From: Prolixibacteraceae bacterium | Lineage (GTDB): Bacteria; Bacteroidota; Bacteroidia; Bacteroidales; Prolixibacteraceae | NCBI GenBank assembly: GCA_023228025.1 | Contig: JALOCD010000039.1 | Coordinates: forward strand, 1-36,145 | Direction: 5' to 3' | DNA: 36,145 bases | In this document: piece by piece, positions 23,771-30,947 of the stretch | Layout: each line of letters starts with the position of its first letter | How positions within the stretch are numbered: the stretch's first letter is position 1 | Position numbers and translations under genes: made by a program | Notes under the pieces: model-generated | What the model saw: the letters and a program-made list of their open reading frames with translations, nothing else | What the model was told of the DNA's origin: nothing | Database searches by the model: none

Positions 23771-23860
23771 GGAGTTATGAGTGATAAGTTATGAGTTATT
23801 ATTTGATTTGTGCGTTGATCTGCAGTGCATTATAACTTATAATTCATAACTTATAACTTA
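23771..23860. repeat. tandem/inverted ATAACT repeats between paaK and the ACT gene
   Basis: The left part (23771-23803) is GGAGTTATGAGTGATAAGTT then ATGAGTTATT. The right part (23830-23860) is TTATAACTTATAATTCATAA then CTTATAACTTA. Tandem units in each half are inverted relative to the other, so the RNA could fold. They resemble the array at 18257-18299. Confidence 0.65.
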
Positions 23861-23896
23861 CTGAAAGATGTTCGAATAAATCAAATCACTTAATAT

Positions 23897-25198
23897 TTAT
23901 ATGAGCGTTCGTTTGTCAATCACCCTTTGTGCCTTGCCTGCTGTACGTTCGATGGTTTTTGGCTCCACCAGCTTCACGTTGACGGAGATTCCGAGGATGC
24001 TTTCGAGTTGACGTGTAATCTTCAACCGGAGCTCTTGTAATTTTCTGACTTCGTCTGAAAAAAACTGCTCCTGGACTTCAACCATCAGGGTTACGGTATC
24101 CAGGGTTCCTTCTCGTTCGATGATCAGGAGGTAGTGTGGTTCGACCTCACTCATTTGCAACAAAACCGTTTCGATTTGCGATGGAAATACATTGACTCCA
24201 CGAATGATCAGCATGTCGTCGCTTCGTCCTTTGCATTTAACCATCCTGACGAGCGTTCTTCCACAGGCGCAGGGTTCGTAAATCAGTCGCGTAAGGTCCC
24301 TGGTGCGATAGCGGATTAAAGGAATACCCTCTTTGGTAATTGTGGTAAACACCAGTTCCCCGATTTCGCCATCGGGAACCGGTTCAAGTGTCTCCGGGTC
24401 GATGATTTCAGGTAAGAAATGATCTTCATGAATGTGCATGCCGCATTGATGTTCGCATTCACAGGAGACTCCCGGTCCAACAATCTCGCTTAATCCGTAG
24501 ATATCGATGGCTTTGATGTTCAGCTTCGTCTCAATATCCTTTCGCATCGCTTCGGTCCAGGGTTCGGCCCCAAAGATCCCGACTTTGAGCTTTAGTTTCA
24601 TCGGATCTACACCTTGCTCCTTCATCACTTCTGCAATGTTCAGAGCATAGGATGGGGTGCAACAGATCACCGAAGTGCCAAAATCTTCCATCAACTGAAT
24701 CTGTTTGGTGGTATTGCCCCCCGAAATTGGAATGACCGACGCACCCAGGTTTTCGGTTCCGTAATGAAGGCCCAATCCACCCGTGAAAAGGCCATAACCG
24801 TAGGCAATTTGTACGATATCATTGCGATGGACACCAGCCATACAGAGCGACCTGGTAACTACCTCCGCCCACATCTGGATATCCTTTCTGGTGTAACCGA
24901 CCACCGTTGGTTTACCGGTAGTACCGGAGGATGCATGCAGTCTGACGATCTCACTCATCGGAACGGTAAAAAGGCCAAAGGGATAATTATCGCGCAAATC
25001 GACCTAGGTGGTGAAGGGTAATTTCTTCAGATCATCCACACCATGAATATCATGAGGTGTTAATCCCACCTCCTGCATCTTCTTCCGGTAGGAGGGAACC
25101 GAGTGGTAAATGTGCGTTACCGTATCCTGAAGCCGTTTGGATTGAATTGCACGCATCTCTGCCCGGTCGGCACATTCTATTTTTTCATTCCAGATCAT
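23897..25198 (-). pseudogene. paaK: phenylacetate-CoA ligase interrupted by one in-frame amber codon
   Basis: Read through the stop, this is a full-length enzyme of about 433 codons that makes phenylacetyl-CoA (or a related aryl-CoA) from the acid, CoA and ATP. The family start MIWNEKIECADR is at 25198; a longer frame from 25237 adds unrelated residues. Codons 1-64 end at KLPFTT, codon 65 is TAG (25004-25006), and the same frame continues VDLRDNYPFGLF, then the AMP-binding loop HASSGTTGKPTVVGYT, GLSEIVGPGVSCECEHQCGM, and the C-terminal domain. The remainder is intact, with no other frameshift. It is either a recent pseudogene, a sequencing or assembly error, or a read-through gene. A truncated product started within the downstream part is also possible. 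Confidence 0.85.
25004..25006 (-). other. in-frame TAG in paaK
   Basis: On the minus strand the frame reads ACC ACC TAG GTC GAT TTG CGC GAT. At this place homologues usually have a Lys/Glu pair before DLRDNYP, so TAG may derive from AAG by one change. The neighbouring GTC (Val in place of the usual Glu) also departs from the family. All other genes here use normal stops, so genome-wide recoding is unlikely. Confidence 0.8.
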
Positions 25199-25390
25199 TG
25201 CAATACTTATTTCTGATGGTACACCAACTTTCAACAATCAGATCAGGCTTTTGTCAAATACAATGATTCGGCGCCCGATTTATTTATGTAAAAATACAAG
25301 AATGAACCACAGATACGAATTCAATTTGAAATGGATAAATATTCATAACAATAATTTCACAACAATGGCTTTGTAAAGGTTACTCGCTCG

Positions 25391-26521
25391 TTGGGATCAT
25401 ACGTAACCGTTGGATCGCAAGGGACAATTTACTATCTTTACGATGCCTCGGGTACAGAACTGAAAAAGGCAGTTGGATCGGCTATCAGTTACTACCAGGG
25501 CAGCGTTCTTAAACTTAATGGAACAGATATAGTACTTACCGGCGAAGGCCGTGCTGTGAAAAACGGTACCTGGAGCTACGAGTATGACCTGAAGGACCAC
25601 CTGGGCAACACCAGGGTAAGCTTCGCTGCTGGTAACGGAACTGCCCTGCCCAAGCAATACAAAGACTACTATCCGTTTGGATTGGAGATGGCCAAATGGT
25701 ACACCAACGATGCCAGTGCTACCAAATACCTCTACAATGGTAAAGAGTTGCAGGATGAAGGTAGTTTAGACTGGTACGATTACGGAGCTAGATTTTATGA
25801 CCCGACGATAGGGAGATGGAATACTGTAGATCCGCTGGCGGAGAAGTATTTTTCGTTATCTCCATACTGCTATGCTGCCAATAATCCAATAAAGTTTATT
25901 GATTCTGATGGGAAAGATATTCTGATTTGGTATAAGAATGATAATGGTCAAATGAGTAGTTATAGATATACAGGTGGAAGTACATCTCATTCTAACAGTT
26001 ATGTGAATAAAGTTGCTACCGCTTGGAATTATAATGTGAGTAATGGAAAGGGTAATGGAGGAGGAAAACCTTCTTATGAAGCAGCAACAAACAGTAATAT
26101 TACAATTAATGTTTATGAGACAGATGGAGCAACTTTTCATTCAAAAGGTACTGTATACTGGAACCCAGAATTGGGAACACAAAATGAAAACGGAACAGTA
26201 ACATCACCAGCATCAGATTTTGATCACGAGTTAGATCATGGCGTTCAGCGTGCAACAAAACCTGATGAATACAATAGAGATAGCGAACCCAATAGTAATA
26301 AACAATACGGCACCAATGAGGAGGAACGGGTTATTACCGGCTCGGAACAAAAGACATCAAGAGCAAATGGGGAAATAAAGAAAAATCAGGTTACAAGAAC
26401 AACACATGGAGGTAAGTCTGTAATTACTGATGGAGTAACGTCGACAAAAGTTAATACAGCAAAAACTAACGAATTCCAAAAGAAGCAAGATGAAAAAATG
26501 TGGAATTTTTTGTTTAAATAG
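25391..26521 (+). CDS. 5'-truncated RHS-core protein with M91-like metallopeptidase toxin tip
   Basis: The open frame is 376 residues and lacks the long N-terminal part of an RHS toxin; the frame extends to about 25355 with no ATG, so 25391 (TTG) is nominal. Residues 11-175 are RHS core: YYLYDASGTELKK, DHLGNTRVSF, YLYNGKELQDEG, YGARFYDPTIGRW, DPLAEKYFSLSPYCYAANNP. After the core-ending IDSDGKD comes a variable C-terminal domain with HELDH (His279-Glu280-x-x-His283) and a downstream EEERVITGSEQ at 310-320. This fits an M91/NleD-like zinc metallopeptidase effector. The tip is more AT-rich than the core. The candidate immunity gene overlaps its 3' end. It may be a silent reserve cassette or a pseudogene. 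Confidence 0.7.
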   Translation: MGSYVTVGSQGTIYYLYDASGTELKKAVGSAISYYQGSVLKLNGTDIVLTGEGRAVKNGTWSYEYDLKDHLGNTRVSFAAGNGTALPKQYKDYYPFGLEMAKWYTNDASATKYLYNGKELQDEGSLDWYDYGARFYDPTIGRWNTVDPLAEKYFSLSPYCYAANNPIKFIDSDGKDILIWYKNDNGQMSSYRYTGGSTSHSNSYVNKVATAWNYNVSNGKGNGGGKPSYEAATNSNITINVYETDGATFHSKGTVYWNPELGTQNENGTVTSPASDFDHELDHGVQRATKPDEYNRDSEPNSNKQYGTNEEERVITGSEQKTSRANGEIKKNQVTRTTHGGKSVITDGVTSTKVNTAKTNEFQKKQDEKMWNFLFK

Positions 26522-26945
26522 GAGTATGTTATTATTTTTTATATTAGCATATACTCAGGTTACGTCAAGTTGCACTTCTTCAAAACAAACATTAGATTGC
26601 AAGGATGTTCAAGAAATTAAAATTGCCTTTCTACCAAAAGGTATTAATACAAATAAGGCAATTAGTAATTGTGAGGATATTTTTCAATATAGGCCTGTTT
26701 TAAAGGATACTGTCATAAATGACAAGGAATTTATATGCAATTTTGTTCGAAATATCAATAAACTCGAAAAATCGAATGAACCAATTAATTATGATTTTAG
26801 AGTTGCGTGTTTAATCGTTTTGAAGAGTGGAAAACATCCTCAAAAACTCTGCCTCGGTGAAGGCTATACTACTGTATTCAATGATATTTTAATGAAGGAC
26901 AATGCTAATTTATTTAAGTTGCTTGATGAAACATTATATCCCTAG
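26490..26945 (+). CDS. putative lipoprotein, candidate immunity protein for the RHS metallopeptidase
   Basis: A 151-residue protein. It begins MKKCGIFCLNR, then a hydrophobic stretch and a lipobox-like VTSSC near residues 24-28, so it is probably a lipoprotein facing the periplasm. The remainder has no family I recognise. The start overlaps the toxin tip by 32 bp in another frame, and the base composition is AT-rich like the tip. Position immediately after a toxin domain is the standard place for an immunity gene. A later start at 26526 (MLLFF) is possible, but the first ATG gives a better signal peptide. Function is inferred from location only. Confidence 0.6.
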   Translation: MKKCGIFCLNRSMLLFFILAYTQVTSSCTSSKQTLDCKDVQEIKIAFLPKGINTNKAISNCEDIFQYRPVLKDTVINDKEFICNFVRNINKLEKSNEPINYDFRVACLIVLKSGKHPQKLCLGEGYTTVFNDILMKDNANLFKLLDETLYP

Positions 26946-26959
26946 CTCAGATCCCACAC

Positions 26960-26984
26960 TGCCCCTCGCTTGCAACGAAGGGCA
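26960..26984 (+). terminator. hairpin after the candidate immunity gene
   Basis: TGCCCCTCG (26960-26968) and CGAAGGGCA (26976-26984) form a stem with one mismatch or wobble and a CTTGCAA loop. No T-run follows directly. It lies 14 bp after the stop codon. Confidence 0.45.
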
Positions 26985-27001
26985 AATAGAATAAAGACAG
27001 C

Positions 27002-27030
27002 AAACCCGGCCACTGCGCCGGGTTTTGTTT
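27002..27030. terminator. intrinsic terminator, probably bidirectional
   Basis: AAACCCGGC (27002-27010) pairs exactly with GCCGGGTTT (27017-27025) around a CACTGC loop, followed on the plus strand by TTGTTTG. It would end transcription of the candidate immunity gene on the plus strand and of the XRE remnant, whose stop is at 27032, on the minus strand. Confidence 0.7.
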
Positions 27031-27031
27031 G

Positions 27032-27331
27032 TTATAGTACTAACTGTTTGAGTTTTCCTTTGGTAATAAAAGCGTCAATCAAGGTTTTAACCACATCTTT
27101 ATCCCGTTCCGGCATTTTTTCAATGGCCTTGAACTGGTTCAGGAGTTCTTTGTCGGTCAATGAACTCCCGGCCAGGTCATCGGAGGTGCCGTTTGTCAGG
27201 AAATCGGAAGAGACCCCGAGCGAATTGGCAAGTTTGGATAATATATCGGCCGAAGGCTGCGCTCCTTTCTTCTCATACCTTCCTATTTGGGTGTAATGTA
27301 TCCCCACCAGTTTTGCAAGGTCAGTTTGAAA
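27032..27331 (-). pseudogene. XRE-family regulator, 5'-truncated
   Basis: The minus frame from 27331 to 27032 encodes QTDLAKLVGIHYTQIGRYEK, then PSADILSKLANSLGVSSDFL, which is the second half of a Cro/C1-type helix-turn-helix, followed by a C-terminal region ending ITKGKLKQLVL. Intact relatives begin about 20 residues earlier with MxxI..RIKELRKEKGLS. Here that start is missing: the sequence changes at about 27331 to DNA that is RHS coding sequence on the other strand. The longer minus frame reaching 27496 is therefore a chimera and not a real start. This remnant marks a rearrangement breakpoint. Confidence 0.7.
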
Positions 27332-27547
27332 GAGGTCGCCCAAACCATCAGCATCACCAAAACCTTCACCTACGACCATGCCGGACGGCTGGAGAAGGTA
27401 GAACAGCAAATTGCAGGTGTTACCACCAATGGCAATGTTGTTCTTGCACAAAACGATTACAACGAGCTTGGCCAGTTGATACTCAAAAAGCTGCACTCGG
27501 TCGGTGAAACCAGCTTGTCTGAGTATTTAATACAAAAATCCAAATAG
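27332..27547 (+). pseudogene. RHS repeat fragment
   Basis: The plus frame carries ISITKTFTYDHAGRLEKVEQ, ANGNVV-like sequence and NDYNELGQLILKKLHS, the classic Bacteroidota RHS repeat motifs that normally lie N-terminal to the core ending present at 25391-26521. It has no start or stop of its own that fits an RHS gene. It is downstream of the C-terminal part on the same strand, which is the reverse of the natural order. Its 3' end overlaps the AAA ATPase 3' end. It is a displaced remnant. Confidence 0.7.
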
Positions 27548-28717
27548 CCAGATTGGAACCCTGTTTTCTCCTCCGGTTTCAATATCATCTGCAGCAATCA
27601 GAAAACTATCGAGATGCTTTACCTGTGTTGAACTTTTGCCCTTACCTCCAACTTCAATAGTCAATCCATCAATGACAAAGTCGCCTTCTACAGGGGAGCA
27701 TACCTTTAATCCTGCATTGAACAATTGATTCAAAACAAATGTTTCCCTAATGTTTCCAATATCAGGCCTTTCTTTTAGCGCAAAGGCAAGGTTTGTATTT
27801 TCCAGGAATATTTTATCCGGTTTTTGTAACGTTGAGACCCCTTTCCCTTCTGTGCTTATGGTATTTATCAATCTTGCGTCTTGTAATTGATAGATATACT
27901 GATAGACACTATCACGGCTCAAATCAAGTTTTCTGGAGAGAGCTGCAATATTCGGTTTGAAAGGAACCGATTCTGCTATTACTCCCAGTAACTTTTTTAC
28001 CTTGGTCGCAGTACCAGAATTATATGAAGCGATATAGGCAAGGTCTGTATCTACAATTGTGTTGATTATTTGGTTCAATTTCATCTGATAGGTATCTTCA
28101 CCTTCCGCAATAATAGGTAGATAGCCCACTTCCAGATATTTGCGGAATGCCGGTAGCGGACGGAAATCTTCAATGATCATCCGGCTTAGGCTTCGATGAT
28201 TGTTGTTGATATCATCAATTTTGAATGTATCAAAGCTTACCCCGTTGGTAAATATTAAATATTCCCGAAAAGAGAGCCCTGCAAGCATATAACTTACAAC
28301 TCTCCTGCTTAAGTCGGCTTCCCCGCGATAAATATCCAACGCTGAGGAGGCTGAAAAAATAACCTGCATTTCTGGTAATCCATCATAGATGTTCTTCAAT
28401 TCGACGGACCAATTTGGATATTTATGAACCTCATCTATAAACAGTATTTTTCCACCTTGCTTATACCAGCCATTTGCTGTTTCCAATAAGGTATGATTAT
28501 AAAACCATGTATGATCAGCGGTGATATACAGTGCATAGGAAGGTAACCCCATGTCATACTTTAAATGCTGCAACATTAGCGTTGTTTTCCCTGCACCCCT
28601 GGGGCCTTTAATCCCGATCATTCGCTGTTTCCAGTTAATCCGCTCGTGTAAATATCTTCGGAAGTCATTCTTCACAGAACGCAAAAGATTTTCCTGAAAC
28701 TCAAATAAGATATCCAT
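27527..28717 (-). CDS. AAA family ATPase with DUF4143
   Basis: A 396-residue protein. Walker A is GPRGAGKT at 38-45 and Walker B is ILFIDEVHKYP at 91-101. A sensor-like serine segment (VIFSASSALDI) follows. The C-terminal half matches DUF4143 (ISTEGKG, LENTNLAFAL, NQLFNAGL, then an EVGGKGKS segment resembling a nuclease-like fold). The AAA_14/DUF4143 family is widespread in Bacteroidota; its role is unknown and often linked to mobile or accessory DNA. A TAnnTTTG box lies 22 bp upstream. Its 3' end runs into the RHS remnant, consistent with insertion of the RHS DNA next to it. Confidence 0.85.
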   Translation of the reverse strand: MDILFEFQENLLRSVKNDFRRYLHERINWKQRMIGIKGPRGAGKTTLMLQHLKYDMGLPSYALYITADHTWFYNHTLLETANGWYKQGGKILFIDEVHKYPNWSVELKNIYDGLPEMQVIFSASSALDIYRGEADLSRRVVSYMLAGLSFREYLIFTNGVSFDTFKIDDINNNHRSLSRMIIEDFRPLPAFRKYLEVGYLPIIAEGEDTYQMKLNQIINTIVDTDLAYIASYNSGTATKVKKLLGVIAESVPFKPNIAALSRKLDLSRDSVYQYIYQLQDARLINTISTEGKGVSTLQKPDKIFLENTNLAFALKERPDIGNIRETFVLNQLFNAGLKVCSPVEGDFVIDGLTIEVGGKGKSSTQVKHLDSFLIAADDIETGGENRVPIWLFGFLY

Positions 28718-28738
28718 GATTATGTCGATTTAATACGA

Positions 28739-28746
28739 CAAAAATA
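28739..28746 (-). promoter_or_regulatory. -7 box for the AAA ATPase gene
   Basis: On the minus strand it reads TATTTTTG, matching TAnnTTTG, ending 22 bp before the ATG. An inverted pair GTCG/CGAC (28724-28739) flanks the start side and could be an operator. No -33 TTG is obvious. Confidence 0.5.
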
Positions 28747-28849
28747 CAATAAAAATGTTGATTGCATTCGACAGAATGATTTATTTATTTTTTCGCCAAA
28801 TAAATCCCTGCGGGCAAAGATTTACATTTAGGGTTGGTCGGAAGATTTT

Positions 28850-28873
28850 CGAGCCGCCCGGGTGGGCGGCTCG
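28850..28873. repeat. REP-like GC-rich hairpin
   Basis: CGAGCCGCCC and GGGCGGCTCG form a 10-bp stem around GGGT. It has the same GCCGCCC/GGGCGGC core as the two copies at 2541-2662, but as a single hairpin. It lies in the gap upstream of the AAA ATPase. Confidence 0.75.
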
Positions 28874-28904
28874 CACTTAAGATTCAAGATTAGTTACCTG
28901 TTAA

Positions 28905-29099
28905 AGGTACAATCTGTCACTCCATATTTTTCAGCCTGAAACCCTTAAAGACCTGGTTGTTGATATCTTGGTAGGAATTTTGGGCGGATTTCTAAGTTAT
29001 TTGTTTGTCAATCAGGAAGTCAAAAAAAGACATGTGTATTTTCAAAAAAATGATTTCGAAAATGCATCTTTGCCGGAAGAAAATGGGCAAACATATTAG
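28905..29099 (+). other. possible small membrane-protein ORF without a standard start
   Basis: This frame is open for 64 codons between a TAA at 28902 and a TAG at 29097. It includes a hydrophobic segment, VVDILVGILGGFLSYLFV, and a charged tail ending EENGQTY. No ATG or GTG precedes the hydrophobic part, so it is probably a remnant of a longer gene or begins at a CTG/TTG. Outside this frame and the hairpin, the 400-bp gap 28718-29118 shows nothing recognisable. Confidence 0.3.
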
Positions 29100-29118
29100 A
29101 ACTGGCCGGTAATAGGCG

Positions 29119-29445
29119 TTATTTCGCCATCAACCAGTACTCCTTCACACTTTCAGTTGTCTCCTGATTCCAGTAAGGAGCGGTAACTGCTTCACCTTTC
29201 TCTGTTTTCAGCGACATTTCGTATACCGCGATAACCGGATTGAAAACAAGGTCTGTAACCCCGATGTTGTACAACTGGACCGTAGAATCTTCTGTTTGTG
29301 CCACCTCTTCGACAACCACTTCGAACTGATTGTGCTGGAGTAGTTTTTTCAGAAAATCTACTCTTTTTTTCTCAACCCCTTTTTCAACAACCGTGCAACG
29401 TTGTCCGCCGATCTCTTCAACGATATGTTTAGCTTTGAGTACCAT
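29119..29445 (-). CDS. hypothetical protein downstream of nuoN
   Basis: A 108-residue soluble protein of mixed charge. It has no signal peptide, no membrane segment and no recognised motif; the C-terminus is rich in Glu, Thr and Tyr (ESVKEYWLMAK). It is 47 bp downstream of nuoN on the same strand, so it is likely transcribed with the complex I operon, perhaps as a stability or assembly factor, but this is position-based inference. Its length and the strong codon regularity support a real gene. Confidence 0.55.
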   Translation of the reverse strand: MVLKAKHIVEEIGGQRCTVVEKGVEKKRVDFLKKLLQHNQFEVVVEEVAQTEDSTVQLYNIGVTDLVFNPVIAVYEMSLKTEKGEAVTAPYWNQETTESVKEYWLMAK

Positions 29446-29492
29446 GGTCTTTTCTTAAATCGATTCGTTTGTAATTTTTACCTCCTAAAATT

Positions 29493-30914
29493 CTAGATTC
29501 CAAAGGACAGGCCATTGATGAACTCATAGACCTGGCTCCAGAAGCCTAATACGAAGATGCCAAGTGCACATAGTACCAATCCGATCTTGGTATAGCCATC
29601 GCTTTGGAATTTGGCGATCGGTTGTTCATTTTTATTGATGAACATCGCTTTTACTACGAGAAGATAGTAATACAAAGAGATGGTCGCATTCAATACGGCA
29701 ATGAAAACCAACCAGTAATACCCGCCTGATGCCGCTGAGGTAAAGAGAAACATCTTTCCAAAGAACCCGGCAACCGGAGGAATCCCGGCCAGCGAAAACA
29801 TTGCGAGCATCATCAGCAGGCTCAGTTTTGGATTGGTCAGGTACAAGCCGTCATAATCGTCCATGTACTCTTTGCCTGTTTTGGCTGAAATGGCCGCAAC
29901 AACGCCGAAAGCGCCAAGATTCGAGAAGATATAAACCAGTACGAAATAGACCACCGAGGTCATCCCCATTTTATTCGCTCCCAGGATACCCAAAAGGATA
30001 AACCCTGCCTGGGCGATGGAGGAGAAGGCCAAAAATCGCTTCATGTTCTTTTGTCTCATGGCAAACAGGTTACCGACGGTCATGGTAAGGACGGCAACCA
30101 GATAGATCATGGATTTGTAGACAGGCGCTATTGTTTTGAACACCGTGAACATGACGATGATCAGGATGAAAGCCGCAGCGCCTTTGGAGATCACCGAAAG
30201 ATAAGAGGTGATATTGATCGGGGCGCCTTCATATACGTCTGCAGTCCAGAGATGGAACGGTACCAACGATATTTTAAAGGCCATTCCGGTAAAGAAGAAG
30301 ATAAACGCGAGTACCAGCAACGGAACATTGGAATAGGCTGCGCCGATGGCATCAAAATAGATAGATCCGCATGCACCGTAGATCATCGAAATACCGTACA
30401 GAAGGATGCCTGATGAAAGCGCTGATGAAAGCAATAACTTGATACCGGCTTCGGACGATTTGGTGTTGAAGTGAATAAAGGCGGCCAGTGCGGCCAATGG
30501 AATTGTTGCAAGTTCCAGTCCCAGGTACAACATCAAAAAGTCGCCGGATGAGATCATGAAGTTCATCCCGATCAGCGTGGAGACCAGCAAGAAGAAGTAT
30601 TCGCTGATTTTGGTGGCGTTGGCCGGACTCTTCAACCAGGCAGCCGATTGAAAGAGAATGATCAGCACCCCAATGTTCAGGATGTTCTTCATCAGCTGCA
30701 CCAGCCCGTTGGTGTGGTACATGCCGCCAAAGAGCGACTGGTCTGGTTGCGGAATGAAACCAATCAGCGTAACGACAAGAAATAGGCCGATAGAGATTGG
30801 GATCATCAGGCTTTTCTTCGCGTGGTTCAAATTCAAATCGATCGTGAGCAGGATCATGGCCATGAAGGTCAGAAGGAGCTCATTTCTCATTATCAGAATA
30901 TCGCTTAAACTCAT
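29493..30914 (-). CDS. nuoN: NADH-quinone oxidoreductase subunit N
   Basis: A 473-residue inner-membrane subunit with about 14 hydrophobic segments. It is one of three antiporter-like proton-pumping subunits of complex I. The glutamate in MLYLGLELATIPLAAL and the lysines of later helices (for example FTGMAFKISLVPFHLWTADV) are the expected proton-path residues. It is the last canonical gene of the operon here, 33 bp after nuoM. It should work with a ferredoxin-, flavodoxin- or NADH-linked input module encoded outside the window. Confidence 0.92.
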   Translation of the reverse strand: MSLSDILIMRNELLLTFMAMILLTIDLNLNHAKKSLMIPISIGLFLVVTLIGFIPQPDQSLFGGMYHTNGLVQLMKNILNIGVLIILFQSAAWLKSPANATKISEYFFLLVSTLIGMNFMISSGDFLMLYLGLELATIPLAALAAFIHFNTKSSEAGIKLLLSSALSSGILLYGISMIYGACGSIYFDAIGAAYSNVPLLVLAFIFFFTGMAFKISLVPFHLWTADVYEGAPINITSYLSVISKGAAAFILIIVMFTVFKTIAPVYKSMIYLVAVLTMTVGNLFAMRQKNMKRFLAFSSIAQAGFILLGILGANKMGMTSVVYFVLVYIFSNLGAFGVVAAISAKTGKEYMDDYDGLYLTNPKLSLLMMLAMFSLAGIPPVAGFFGKMFLFTSAASGGYYWLVFIAVLNATISLYYYLLVVKAMFINKNEQPIAKFQSDGYTKIGLVLCALGIFVLGFWSQVYEFINGLSFGI

Positions 30915-30947
30915 ATCTAAAGTTTTTATTTTACAGAATTATCGTTC

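Noticed and set aside
25004..25006. genome-wide reassignment of TAG
   Set aside because: Another minus-strand gene, the N-terminal lysO half, ends in TAG at 3363-3365 exactly where expected, and only paaK needs read-through.
27032..27496. 154-codon minus-strand frame as an intact XRE protein
   Set aside because: The first third is antisense RHS sequence; the helix-turn-helix lacks its first helices, so this is a chimera at a breakpoint.
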